The notes beneath the pieces are model-generated. The model saw nothing but the letters and a program-made list of their open reading frames with translations, had not been told where the DNA came from and made no database searches. From the NCBI RefSeq assembly GCF_016741815.1, contig NZ_JAERRJ010000001.1, forward strand, positions 372,001 through 436,000: 64,000 nucleotides of DNA, in the 5' to 3' direction. Position numbers and translations under genes: made by a program. Positions 45,191 through 53,882 of this stretch are shown here, piece by piece; position 1 is the first letter of the stretch, and each line of letters starts with the position of its first letter. The DNA is from Nocardia acididurans. Lineage in GTDB: Bacteria > Actinomycetota > Actinomycetes > Mycobacteriales > Mycobacteriaceae.

Positions 45191-46314
45191 GTTTCGGTAC
45201 GCTCGCGCTGATCGTCGCGCTGGGACTGCTCGGGCCGCTGCTGGCCTGGCGGCAGTCCTGGCATCTGCCCGTCATCCTGGGTGAGCTGGTTGCGGGAATC
45301 GTGTTCGGCAGCACCGGATTCGGGATTCTGCATCCGGAGGATCCGACGTTCACCTTTCTGGCGGATGTCGGGTTCGCGGTGGTCATGTTCGTGGCGGGCA
45401 CGCACGTGCCGATCCGGGACGCGTCGATCCGGGCGGCGCTGGGGATCGGGGCGATCCGCGCGGCGGTGGTGGGCGTGCTGGCGATGGTACTGGGGCAGGC
45501 GCTGGCCGTGGCCTTCGGAACCGGGCACGGGGCGCTGTACGCGGTGCTGATCGCCTCGTCGTCGGCGGCGCTGGTGCTGCCGATCATCGACGGGCAGGGA
45601 TTGAGCGGAAAGTCCGTGCTGCAGTTGACCGCTCAGGTCGCGATCGCGGATACCGCGTGTGTGGTGGCACTGCCGCTGGTGATCGATCCCGGCAACGCGG
45701 CGCGGGCCGCGCTGGGCGCGGTGGCCGTCACGGCCGCGGCGGCCGGACTGTATTTCGTGCTGCACTACCTGAATTCGTCCGGCTTGCGGCAGCGGGCGCA
45801 CCGGATCTCCGAGGAGCGGAACTTCGCGCTGGAGCTGCGGATCAGTCTCGCGCTGCTGTTCGCCCTGGTGGCGTTGGCCACCACCACCCATGTGTCGATC
45901 ATGCTGGCGGGCTTCGCCTTCGGGCTGGCGGTGGCGGCGGTCGGGGAGCCGCGCCGGGTGGCCAAGCAGCTGTTCGCCATCAGTGACGGATTCCTCGCGC
46001 CGCTGTTCTTCGTGTGGCTGGGCGCGCGGCTGAACCTGCGCGAGTTCGGCGAGCATCCGTGGCTGATGCTGCTGGGCGTGGCGCTCGGTGCGGCGGCGGT
46101 GCTGGCCCACATCCTGATGCGGTTCACCCGACAGCCGATTGCCTACGGTGTCATGGCGTCCGCGCAGATCGGCGTTCCGGTCGCGGCGGTCACCGTGGGC
46201 ACCCAGCTGCACGTGCTGGAGCCGGGCGAACCGGCGGCGCTTATGCTGGGCGCGCTGGTCACCGTGGCGGCGACGGCCTGGGCCACGACCCGGGCCGCGA
46301 AGGCGAACGCCTGA
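45187..46314 (+). CDS. CPA2-type cation:proton antiporter
   Basis: A 375-residue membrane protein with about 11-12 helices of the Kef/NapA family. It has the half-repeat motifs GELVAGIVFGSTGFG and FLADVGFAVVMFVAGTHV, the discontinuous-helix region ALVLPIIDGQGLSGKSVLQL then QVAIADTACVV (conserved Asp for ion transport), and LAPLFFVWLGARLNL. It has no C-terminal RCK/TrkA domain, so it is the short form. GTG 45187 overlaps the preceding stop. It exchanges Na+ or K+ for protons; specificity cannot be read. Confidence 0.88.
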   Translation: MSFGTLALIVALGLLGPLLAWRQSWHLPVILGELVAGIVFGSTGFGILHPEDPTFTFLADVGFAVVMFVAGTHVPIRDASIRAALGIGAIRAAVVGVLAMVLGQALAVAFGTGHGALYAVLIASSSAALVLPIIDGQGLSGKSVLQLTAQVAIADTACVVALPLVIDPGNAARAALGAVAVTAAAAGLYFVLHYLNSSGLRQRAHRISEERNFALELRISLALLFALVALATTTHVSIMLAGFAFGLAVAAVGEPRRVAKQLFAISDGFLAPLFFVWLGARLNLREFGEHPWLMLLGVALGAAAVLAHILMRFTRQPIAYGVMASAQIGVPVAAVTVGTQLHVLEPGEPAALMLGALVTVAATAWATTRAAKANA

Positions 46315-46359
46315 CCGGATCATCCACGGCGCGTGCCGGATTCGGCCGAGGACGCGGAT

Positions 46360-46770
46360 TCAGTCCCCGTCACGGCCCAGCAGGCGATCGGTTTCGCGGC
46401 GTTCGCGTTTGGTGGGGCGGCCCGAGCCGCGATCGCGCCGCGGTTGCGCGGCGACCAGCTGCGGGTCGGGTGGCGGCGGGCTCTTGTCGATCATGCACTG
46501 GGCGGCCACGGGCGCGCCGACGCGCTTGGTGATCAGCCGCTCGACGATGACGATGCGTTCCAATCCGTTGACGCGGACCCGGATTTCGTCACCCGGCTTG
46601 AGACTGTGCGCGGCTTTCACCGCGACCCCGTTGACCCGCACATGTCCGGCCCGGCAGGCCGTGGCGGCGGCGGATCTGGTCTTGAAAAGCCGAACGGCCC
46701 ACACCCACGAATCGACGCGGGCCTGGGCCGGTTGGCTGGAAGATGGGAAGTTCTGCGGGGCGGAAGCCAC
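46360..46770 (-). CDS. S4-domain RNA-binding protein (Hsp15-like)
   Basis: A 136-residue protein with an S4 domain at residues 18-75 (RVDSWVWAVRLFKTRSAAA, CRAGHVRVNGVAVKAAHSL, GDEIRV) and a basic tail (QPRRDRGSGRPTKRERRETD). Hsp15-type proteins bind stalled 50S-tRNA complexes and help recycle them. It starts at GTG 46770. It is convergent with the antiporter gene and not obviously in an operon. Confidence 0.85.
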   Translation of the reverse strand: MASAPQNFPSSSQPAQARVDSWVWAVRLFKTRSAAATACRAGHVRVNGVAVKAAHSLKPGDEIRVRVNGLERIVIVERLITKRVGAPVAAQCMIDKSPPPPDPQLVAAQPRRDRGSGRPTKRERRETDRLLGRDGD

Positions 46771-46816
46771 CGCCCAACTATAGGTGCAACCCCTCGCAGG
46801 GCGCGCTCGGACCTGA

Positions 46817-47473
46817 CTACACGACGCGGCGGGCGGTGACGACCTGGTCGGGGCGGAGCGGGGTGTAGGAGACGGGGGTGCCGGACTGGACGGCGTTCAG
46901 CAGCTGGTTGTCGCCGGCGTAGATGCCGACGTGACCGCCGCCGTTGGTGATGACGATGTCGCCGGGCTGCAGGTCCTCGAAGGCGACGGGAGCGCCCACG
47001 TGCGACTGCTCGAAGCTGGTGCGGGGCAACTCGACTCCGGCCTGCTTGTAGGCCCACTGAACGAGGCCGGAGCAGTCGAAGGAGTAGGGGCCGGAGGCGC
47101 CCCAGGAGTACTGTGCGCCGACCTTGGTCTCGGCGGCGGCGAGCGCGATGTTGGCGGGGCCGGAGGGCTTCTGCTCGAACGGGTTCTGGATTTCCGGCAG
47201 CTGCCACTGGTTGCCCGGGTTGCCGGCCTGGAAGCCGTTGGGGGCGACGTTCTTGACCGCCTGGTTGAACTGGTCGACCTGCGGGGCGAACTGGTCGGGC
47301 ACGTCGAACTTGCCGATGCCCGGGATGTCGACGGTCGCGGCCGTGGCGGTGACCGCCGGGAACGCGCCTGTCGTCGTTGCGGCCATCGCACCCATGACGA
47401 TGGCGCCCTTCACGGAATTCGGGAGCCGAGATTCCTTTTGCAAGCTGTGCTTACCCACCGCGCCTATCTCCAT
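46817..47473 (-). CDS. Secreted NlpC/P60 cell-wall endopeptidase
   Basis: A 218-residue protein. Residues 1-46 contain a signal peptide (AIVMGAMAATTTGAF then a cleavage region near TATAATVD). Residues 47-105 are a spacer, and 106-218 the NlpC/P60 domain with catalytic Cys in SFDCSGLVQW (C134) and His in GGGHVGIYAG (H181). The enzyme cleaves peptidoglycan stem peptides. ATG 47473 lies behind AGGACAGGA. Its leader carries a c-di-AMP riboswitch, a common arrangement for actinobacterial cell-wall hydrolases. Confidence 0.92.
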   Translation of the reverse strand: MEIGAVGKHSLQKESRLPNSVKGAIVMGAMAATTTGAFPAVTATAATVDIPGIGKFDVPDQFAPQVDQFNQAVKNVAPNGFQAGNPGNQWQLPEIQNPFEQKPSGPANIALAAAETKVGAQYSWGASGPYSFDCSGLVQWAYKQAGVELPRTSFEQSHVGAPVAFEDLQPGDIVITNGGGHVGIYAGDNQLLNAVQSGTPVSYTPLRPDQVVTARRVV

Positions 47474-47485
47474 CTTCCTGTCCTG

Positions 47486-47626
47486 ACCACCGACCGGGTT
47501 AGCTGACGGGTTCGGGCCAGGAAGTAGGCCCTACTCCAACGACCAGGTGGCCGTGGGAGATTCACCCCAACGAACAGTGGGTCCCCGGCTCGGAGCGAGT
47601 TTGCTGCTCACTTCCGATTAGGCGGT
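47486..47626 (-). ncRNA. ydaO-type c-di-AMP riboswitch in the NlpC/P60 leader
   Basis: On the minus strand the leader holds the hallmarks of this riboswitch: TTGGGGTGAATC, then CCCGAACCCGTCAGCTAACC near the 3' end. The closing stem ACCGCC (47626-47621) pairs with GGTGGT (47491-47486). It ends about 12 bases before the ATG. Binding of c-di-AMP usually turns these genes off, through transcription or translation; no separate terminator is obvious between aptamer and start. Confidence 0.85.
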
Positions 47627-47874
47627 AACGTCGCGGGCTGCCTCTCCGATGAAGCAACAGACTCCGCTAAGTCACGAGAAGATTACGGCTACGGCGCTAT
47701 GTTGTCCACCCCACAGCGCGGGTGTGTCGCGGCGTGGCACAAACTGCCCGGCAGACCCTCGAAATCCGGTCCCGCACGGTGGATCACGAGACGGTATACG
47801 TGGGCGATCTCAGCGTTATGAAACCAGACCTTCGCATCCGCGCACGCCAGGCCGCCCGGGGCGGTAATGCCTGA

Positions 47875-48129
47875 TCAGGCGGGTCCGGCGACCGTACGCT
47901 CCAGCTCCTCGATGCGCCGCCGGGCATCGGCGAGTTCGACCTCGAGCTTGCCCAGGGCCATTACCAAAGGACCGACCGCCAGGTCTGCTACCAATTGCGG
48001 ATCGTCGTAGCCGCGTTCTATCGCGACGAGGATGTTGTTGCGAATCCGTGCGGCGACGATCGCCTCGTCCGGCACGTTCCAGGATTCGACCACCTCCGCG
48101 ACGGTGGGCACAGCAGCTTCCTCCGACAT
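47875..48129 (-). CDS. Small coiled-coil hypothetical protein
   Basis: An 84-residue protein, MSEEAAVPTVAEVVESWNVP, with ATG 48129 behind GGAGGAGGG. Residues 20-84 are helical, ending in a heptad-like stretch, VELADARRRIEELERTV. I do not recognise the family. It is divergent from the ATPase gene at 48290. The 240 bases between it and the riboswitch (47630-47874) contain no other gene. Confidence 0.55.
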   Translation of the reverse strand: MSEEAAVPTVAEVVESWNVPDEAIVAARIRNNILVAIERGYDDPQLVADLAVGPLVMALGKLEVELADARRRIEELERTVAGPA

Positions 48130-48289
48130 GACCCTCCTCCGCTGGCGACAATCGCGAACCCGACATAAGGGTAGAGAACCCAAGGGACACAACAGACATG
48201 TATGCCCACTGATTGCTGTCCATAACCCTGTCTAGGGCTCTCGGTAGATGCCCTGATAATCCCCGATTCTCCCGCTACGGTTGTCCTGC

Positions 48290-49474
48290 ATGGACCCCGT
48301 GAGGAATCCGTACGCCCCCGGCGCCGGCCAGCGTCCGCCCGAACTCGCGGGCCGCGACAAGCAGCTCGACGCGTTCGACATCGTGCTGGAGCGGATCGCG
48401 CGCAGCCGCCCGGAACGCAGCGTCATGCTCACCGGCCTGCGCGGCGTCGGAAAGACCGTGCTGCTCAATCAGCTTCGCTCCGCGGCCCGGTCGGCGGGCT
48501 GGGGCACCGGGAAGCTGGAGGCGCGCCCGGATCAGGACCTGCGCCGTCCGCTGGCCTCGGCGCTGCACATGGCGGTGCGCTCCCTCGCTGTGGCACACCG
48601 CAATCCGGAGCAGGTGGACGATTTCCTGGGGATCCTCAAGGCTTTCGCGTTGCGCGCCACCGCGGACAAGGGCATGCGGGAGCGCTGGAACCCGGGTATC
48701 GACGTACCCGCGGTGACCGGCCGCGCCGACTCCGGCGATATCGAGATCGATCTGGTGGAGCTGCTCATGGAGGCCGCGCAGGTGGCGCGGGGCGGCGGCG
48801 TCGGGATCGCGCTGTTCATCGACGAGATGCAGGATCTGGGCGCGGCCGACATCTCGGCCATCTGCGGCGCCTGCCACGAACTCAGCCAGGACGCCGCGCC
48901 GCTCATCGTGGTGGGTGCGGGCCTGCCGCATCTGCCCGCCGTGCTGTCGGCCTCCAAGTCCTACTCCGAGCGGCTGTTCTCCTACCACCGCATCGACCGC
49001 CTGGATCGCGGCTCGGCGGATCAGGCGCTCATCGCCCCGGCCGACCGGGAGAACGTGAAGTACAGCGAGGAGGCGCTGCAGGCGCTCTACCGAAAGGCCG
49101 ACGGCTACCCGTATTTCGTGCAGGCGTACGGGAAGGCGACCTGGGACATGGCGGCGCAGAGCCCCATCACGGTCGAGGACGTGGAGCTCGCCGCGCCGGT
49201 TGCCGAAGAAGAGCTGGCTGTCGGATTCTTCGGCTCCCGCTACGAGCGCGCGACCCCGGCCGAACGCGAGTACATGCGCGCCATGGCGGATCTGTCCGGT
49301 GACGACGGACCCGTCGCCACCTCCGCCGTCGCGAACGAACTCGGCCGCAAACCGGCGTCGCTCTCACCCGCGCGCGACGGCCTGATCAAGAAGGGCCTGA
49401 TCTACTCGGCCGAACGCGGGACGATCGGTTTCACCGTCCCGCATTTCGGCCGCTATCTGCGCAGCGTCAGCTAG
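48290..49474 (+). CDS. P-loop ATPase (AAA/STAND-like)
   Basis: A 394-residue cytoplasmic ATPase with Walker A TGLRGVGKT (48-56), Walker B ALFIDEMQDL (D178, E179), a sensor-like GAGLPHLP segment, and a C-terminal winged-helix-like part (SAVANELGRKPASLSPARDG). This layout is common in small AAA proteins of uncertain role, sometimes linked to DNA or stress. ATG 48290 is the start. It is convergent with the kinase-like gene, overlapping it by four bases. Confidence 0.8.
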   Translation: MDPVRNPYAPGAGQRPPELAGRDKQLDAFDIVLERIARSRPERSVMLTGLRGVGKTVLLNQLRSAARSAGWGTGKLEARPDQDLRRPLASALHMAVRSLAVAHRNPEQVDDFLGILKAFALRATADKGMRERWNPGIDVPAVTGRADSGDIEIDLVELLMEAAQVARGGGVGIALFIDEMQDLGAADISAICGACHELSQDAAPLIVVGAGLPHLPAVLSASKSYSERLFSYHRIDRLDRGSADQALIAPADRENVKYSEEALQALYRKADGYPYFVQAYGKATWDMAAQSPITVEDVELAAPVAEEELAVGFFGSRYERATPAEREYMRAMADLSGDDGPVATSAVANELGRKPASLSPARDGLIKKGLIYSAERGTIGFTVPHFGRYLRSVS

Positions 49475-50352
49475 GAGCGCTTGAACCAGCCGCGAATTCC
49501 CTTGCCGCCCGCCTTCTTTCCACCCGTGGGCGCGCCCTGGCCGGGCAGGCTGAGCCGGATCGCCTCGGAGAAGTCGCGCGGGGTGGCGTAGCGCTGCGCG
49601 GGATCCTCGGCTTGCGCCCTGGCGATAACCGGGGCGTAGCCACTGAGCGGATCACCCGAGGGCGCGCCGGGCGGCGGAGGCGGCGGCGCGACATCGGGCC
49701 GGGGCGCGGGCGGCGGCGGGGTGCGGCCGGAGAGCAGGGCGTGGAAGATCGCGCCCAGCGAGTACACGTCCGAACGCGCGCTGAGCGGCGCACCGGCCAG
49801 CACCTCCGGCGCGGTGTAGCCGGAATTCTCGGTGGCCCAGTGGGTTTCGACCCCGTCGACCGCGCCGCCGAGCATTCCGATATCGGTGACGCGCACCTGC
49901 TCGGTCGGGCCGGACCCGGTGACGAGGATGTGCGCGGGCGTCAGATTGCCGTGCAGCACGCCGATTTCGTGCAGGTGGTGCAGTGCGGTCGCGGCCTCGC
50001 TGACGATGCGCGCCGCGCGTTCGACCCGCATGCCGTGCCCGGAGCCCGCGAGCACGCTCGCCACATCGGTCCCGTCCACGAGCCGCATTTCCAGCCACAG
50101 CGATCCGGCTTCGTATCCGGCGTCGGTCACGGTGACGATATTCGGGTGCGACAGTTCGCGAAGGCGGTCGGCGACCTGTTCGAAGTATTTCCGGTACTCC
50201 GGGTCGGCGCTGTATTTCTCGCCGAGCACCTCGAGGGCGACGGGCTCGGACGCGCGCGGGCGCTCTGCCTTGTACACGGTGCTCAGCCCGCCGGAAGCCA
50301 GCCGATCCAAGATCGTGTACCCCGCGAATGTGTCTCCGGGCAACAGTGTCAT
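49471..50352 (-). CDS. Serine/threonine-kinase-like pseudokinase
   Basis: A 293-residue kinase-fold protein from ATG 50352. The N-lobe loop LASGGLSTVYKA is conserved but the VAIK lysine is replaced by Glu (VALEVL, E41). The HRD catalytic loop reads VLHGNLTPAHILV (Asp to Asn), and the DFG motif reads VTDIGML. It therefore lacks the key Lys and catalytic Asp. There is a proline-rich stretch (about residues 214-232) and a basic C-terminus. No membrane segment or PASTA domain is present. It probably acts as a regulatory or binding protein. Confidence 0.85.
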   Translation of the reverse strand: MTLLPGDTFAGYTILDRLASGGLSTVYKAERPRASEPVALEVLGEKYSADPEYRKYFEQVADRLRELSHPNIVTVTDAGYEAGSLWLEMRLVDGTDVASVLAGSGHGMRVERAARIVSEAATALHHLHEIGVLHGNLTPAHILVTGSGPTEQVRVTDIGMLGGAVDGVETHWATENSGYTAPEVLAGAPLSARSDVYSLGAIFHALLSGRTPPPPAPRPDVAPPPPPPGAPSGDPLSGYAPVIARAQAEDPAQRYATPRDFSEAIRLSLPGQGAPTGGKKAGGKGIRGWFKRS

Positions 50353-50488
50353 GACCCCATTCTGTCGCACCCGCGGGGTCCAAGATCATTGGCTGTCAAT
50401 GTTTTTCGATCTTGACCAGCATCTACCGATGGGTAACAAAGACTCCTACACTCGAATGTGATTCTCATCACCTCCGAGGAGGAGCACC

Positions 50489-52435
50489 ATGGCGACCACC
50501 GCGAAAGTCGACGCCACCGAAGAGCAGGCCCGGGCACTGGTAGAGGAATCCCGCGAAACCACTTGGGCCAAGCCATCCTTCGCGAAGGAGATGTTCCTCG
50601 GCCGCTTCCGGCTCGACCTCATCCATCCCTTCCCACGCCCCAGCGCCGAGGATGCCGCCACAACCGAGGCGTACCTGACCCAGCTGCGCTCCTTCTGCGA
50701 GACCATCGACGGCCAGCGCATCGAGGCCGAGGGCCGCATCCCCGACGAATACGTCAAGGGCCTGGCCGAACTCGGCTGCTTCGGCCTGAAGATCCCGCCC
50801 GAATACGGCGGCGTGGGCCTGTCCCAGGTCGGCTACAACAAGGCGCTCATGCTGGTCGGCTCCGCACACGCCAGCCTCGGCGTACTGCTGTCGGCGCACC
50901 AGTCCATCGGCGTCCCGGAACCGCTCAAACTGGCCGGCACCGCGGAGCAGAAGCGAGAGTTCCTGCCGCGCTGCGCGAAAGGCGCGGTGAGCGCCTTCCT
51001 GCTCACCGAACCCGATGTGGGTTCCGATCCGGCGCGCATGGCCTCCACCGCGACACCGACCGCCGACGGCGAGGCCTACGAACTCAACGGCGTGAAGCTG
51101 TGGACCACCAACGGCGTGGTCGCCGAACTGCTCGTCGTCATGGCGCGGGTGCCCAAGAGCGAGGGCCATCGCGGCGGCATCTCCGCCTTCATCGTCGAGG
51201 CCGACAGTCCCGGCATCACGGTGGAGCGCCGCAATGCCTTCATGGGTCTGCGCGGAATCGAGAACGGCGTCACCCGCATGCACAACGTGCGCGTGCCCAA
51301 GCGCAATCTGGTGGGCCGTGAAGGGGACGGCCTGAAGATCGCGCTCACCACCCTCAATGCCGGACGCCTCGCGATTCCGGCCATGTGCACGGCGGCGGCC
51401 AAGTGGTCGCTCAAGATCGGCCGCGAGTGGAGCGCGACCCGCGTGCAGTGGGGACGTCCGGTCGGCGAGCACGGGGCCGTCGCCGCGAAGCTGTCCTTCA
51501 TCGCCGCAACGACTTTCGCGCTGGAGTCGGTGCTGGATCTCTCCGCCACCATGTGCGACGAGAACCGCAACGACATCCGGATCGAGGCCGCCCTGGCGAA
51601 ACTGTGGGCCTCGGAGATGGCCTGCGCCATCGCCGACGAGCTGGTGCAGGTGCGCGGCGGCCGGGGTTACGAGACGGCGGCCTCCCTGGCGGCGCGCGGC
51701 GAACGGGCCGTCGGCGCCGAGCAGATGGTGCGGGATCTGCGGATCAACCGCATCTTCGAGGGCTCCAGCGAGATCATGCGACTGCTCATCGCGCGCGAGA
51801 TGGCCGATGCCCACATGTCCGCGGCCGGTGCGCTGGTGGATCGCAATGCCGAACTCAAGGACAAGGCCAAGGCGGCGGTCGGCGCGAGTGGCTTCTACGC
51901 CAAGTGGTTCCCGCAGTTGACCGTCGGCGCGGGCACCGCACCCGTCACCTACAGCGAATTCGGCCCGCTCGCACGGCATATGCGCTACGTGGAGCGGATG
52001 TCGCGCAAGCAGGCGCGGGCGCTCATGTACGGCATGGCGCGCTGGCAGGCCAAGCTGGAGTACAAGCAGGGCTTCCTGGGCCGCATCGTGGACATCGGCG
52101 CGGAGTTGTTCGCCATGGCCGCGACCTGCGTTCGGGCGCAACAGCTTCGGGTCGAGGGCGGTCCGGACGGCATCGCCGCCGAAGAGCTGGCCGAGGTGTT
52201 CTGCCGGCAGTCGCGGCTGCGGGTGCAGCAGCTGTTCGACGGATTGTGGGCCAATACCGATGAATACGACACGCAGCTGACGCGCGGCGTGCTCGACGGG
52301 CGGTACCGGTTCCTGGAGGAGGGTGCGCTCGATCCGAGTGAGGGCACCGGGCCGTGGATCTCGGAGTGGGAGTTCGGGCCGTCCAAGGAGGACAACCTGC
52401 TGCGGCCGTTCCTGCCGTCGACCCGCGCCGATTAG
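50489..52435 (+). CDS. Long-form acyl-CoA dehydrogenase
   Basis: A 648-residue flavoenzyme of the VLCAD/ACAD9-like long form: the acyl-CoA dehydrogenase core (about residues 60-450) with FLLTEPDVGSDPARMAS, LWTTNGVVAELLVVM and FMGLRGIENGVTRMHNV, the catalytic region INRIFEGSSEIMRLLIAREM, and a C-terminal helical extension (about 460-645). It performs the first step of fatty-acid beta-oxidation, using FAD. ATG 50489 follows GAGGAGGAGCACC. Such long forms in actinobacteria are often membrane-associated; no flanking beta-oxidation gene is present. Confidence 0.9.
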   Translation: MATTAKVDATEEQARALVEESRETTWAKPSFAKEMFLGRFRLDLIHPFPRPSAEDAATTEAYLTQLRSFCETIDGQRIEAEGRIPDEYVKGLAELGCFGLKIPPEYGGVGLSQVGYNKALMLVGSAHASLGVLLSAHQSIGVPEPLKLAGTAEQKREFLPRCAKGAVSAFLLTEPDVGSDPARMASTATPTADGEAYELNGVKLWTTNGVVAELLVVMARVPKSEGHRGGISAFIVEADSPGITVERRNAFMGLRGIENGVTRMHNVRVPKRNLVGREGDGLKIALTTLNAGRLAIPAMCTAAAKWSLKIGREWSATRVQWGRPVGEHGAVAAKLSFIAATTFALESVLDLSATMCDENRNDIRIEAALAKLWASEMACAIADELVQVRGGRGYETAASLAARGERAVGAEQMVRDLRINRIFEGSSEIMRLLIAREMADAHMSAAGALVDRNAELKDKAKAAVGASGFYAKWFPQLTVGAGTAPVTYSEFGPLARHMRYVERMSRKQARALMYGMARWQAKLEYKQGFLGRIVDIGAELFAMAATCVRAQQLRVEGGPDGIAAEELAEVFCRQSRLRVQQLFDGLWANTDEYDTQLTRGVLDGRYRFLEEGALDPSEGTGPWISEWEFGPSKEDNLLRPFLPSTRAD

Positions 52436-52446
52436 CCTCTGACGAA

Positions 52447-52486
52447 ATCTGCCCCTGTCTAGCTGTCACGCTAGACAGGGGCAGAT
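52447..52486. repeat. Perfect 16-bp inverted repeat after the acyl-CoA dehydrogenase gene
   Basis: ATCTGCCCCTGTCTAG (52447-52462), loop CTGTCACG, and CTAGACAGGGGCAGAT (52471-52486): a perfect 16-bp stem 11 bases after the stop. It has no T-tract. It may end transcription by a factor-dependent route or be a protein-binding palindrome. It is the first of several CTAG-containing palindromes in this gap. Confidence 0.7.
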
Positions 52487-52500
52487 CCGTGTCGTGACGC

Positions 52501-52600
52501 CGTTGTCAGCAACATCTATTTGTCTCTAGCTTAATCGCTAGATTTCGCTAGAAATACCGAGATGGCCGCGTTGTCGTAAACATCTAGCGGCATCTAGCCC
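52501..52600. repeat. CTAG-rich palindromic intergenic stretch
   Basis: This gene-free stretch carries five CTAG words at 52526, 52538, 52548, 52584 and 52594. TCTAGC-N6-GCTAGA (52525-52542) and ATTTC-GCTA-GAAAT (52543-52556) are perfect inverted repeats, and a 19-bp imperfect direct repeat (GTTGTC then AACATCTA) starts at 52502 and 52570. With the preceding hairpin there are seven CTAG words in 139 bases. It may be an operator array for the downstream hydrolase gene. Confidence 0.5.
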
Positions 52601-52751
52601 CGTGGCGAGACATCCCGAGAATCCGCTGACGATCCGCACATCGATCACCGGCACCAGTTACGCAACTTGTGCATAACAGCAGGTGTGAGGTGTTAACGCG
52701 GTGGCAATATCAATCGACAACCGGGCAAGAACGGACTCCTAGGAGCACGTC

Positions 52752-53726
52752 ATGTCCACGCCTATGCGCCGACCTGCCGACCACAACGATCCCCACCGGA
52801 CCGTCCTCGCGGACGACGGTGTCCCCATCGCGGTACGCGAATTCGGTTCCCCCGAAGCGCCTCTCACGGTGGTTTTCGCACACGGCCACTGCCTGCGCAC
52901 CGAGTCCTGGGAGCTGCTGCGGCGGCACCTCACCCGGTACTGGGGCGACGACATCCACCTGGTCTTCTACGACCATCGCGGACACGGGGATTCGGGCGCG
53001 GCCGACCCCGCCACCTACACCATCGACCACCTCGCCCACGATATGGACGCCGTACTGCGGGCCGTCGCACCCACCGGACCCGTTGTGCTGATCGGGCATT
53101 CGATGGGCGCGATGACCATCCTGGCCTACGCGCGGCTCTTCCCCGAGACCATCGGCTGCCGGGTGATCGGCGTCGGCCTGCTCGCGGGCGCGGCCAACAG
53201 CGTGACCCGGGTCGGGCTCGGGCGTTTCCTCAGCGCACCCGCGGTGACCTCGCTGCAAATGGCGGTGCGGCGCGCACCGCGGGCCATGCAGGCCTCGAAG
53301 CACCTCAGCCGCCGCATCTTCGAACCGCTCATGCGGGAGGTGGAGGAGGGCACCCGCAAGGTGAGCCCGCGGCTGGCGGCGGTGGCGACCACCCTGCTCA
53401 ACGACACCTCACTGCTGACCATGGCCATGTTCCTGGACTCGCTCATCCGCTTCGACGAGATGGCGACCCTGCACCGGCTGGGCGCGATTCCGGCACTGGT
53501 GCTGCACGGGTCGGCCGACATCGTGATCCCGTTCGCGCATTCGGTGGTGCTGGCCTCGCAGCTCGACGACGCCGAGCTGGTGCGGCTGGACGGGGCCGGG
53601 CACAGCGTCATCGCCGAACGTGCCGAGGAGGTCGCGGCGGCCGTGGTTTCCCTCGTCGACCGGGCGCTGGCGCGATTGCGGGGGCATGACCCGGACTGCG
53701 GTCCGGAGTACGCGATCGCGGGCTAG
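52752..53726 (+). CDS. Alpha/beta hydrolase
   Basis: A 324-residue enzyme: oxyanion loop VVFAHGHCLRTESWELLR, DHRGHGDSGAAD, nucleophile elbow LIGHSMGAMT, an acidic residue in VLHGSADIVIPF, and the catalytic His in LDGAGHSVIAER. The triad is intact. ATG 52752 follows AGGAGCACGTC. No signal peptide is visible. The substrate is unknown; the family includes epoxide hydrolases and esterases. The intergenic region upstream is unusually palindromic. Confidence 0.88.
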   Translation: MSTPMRRPADHNDPHRTVLADDGVPIAVREFGSPEAPLTVVFAHGHCLRTESWELLRRHLTRYWGDDIHLVFYDHRGHGDSGAADPATYTIDHLAHDMDAVLRAVAPTGPVVLIGHSMGAMTILAYARLFPETIGCRVIGVGLLAGAANSVTRVGLGRFLSAPAVTSLQMAVRRAPRAMQASKHLSRRIFEPLMREVEEGTRKVSPRLAAVATTLLNDTSLLTMAMFLDSLIRFDEMATLHRLGAIPALVLHGSADIVIPFAHSVVLASQLDDAELVRLDGAGHSVIAERAEEVAAAVVSLVDRALARLRGHDPDCGPEYAIAG

Positions 53727-53831
53727 AAGCGCATCGGAAGCGGGTCGCAAGACTCGCGAGTAGCCTGAGGGACAGGCCCTCTACCAGCGCAATTTCATTT
53801 CGGACGAGACGGATCCGATCTGATCACGTAC

Positions 53832-53847
53832 TGTGTTGTAGATCACG
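53832..53847. promoter_or_regulatory. CRP/GlxR-like site upstream of the Sdh1 locus
   Basis: TGTGTTGTAGATCACG has the TGTG-N8-CACR spacing of actinobacterial CRP/GlxR sites (consensus TGTGA-N6-TCACA, with differences at two symmetric positions). It is 36 bases before the ATG of the first gene. It is a candidate for carbon-state control. Confidence 0.35.
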
Positions 53848-53882
53848 ATGTGTGGTCTGTCACACGGCTCGAGGAGGTTTCG

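Noticed and set aside
53851..53864. CRP site in TGTGGTCTGTCACA upstream of the Sdh1 locus
   Set aside because: The half-sites are separated by six bases and not eight, so it does not fit the standard spacing. The overlapping upstream site at 53832-53847 was kept as a weak candidate.
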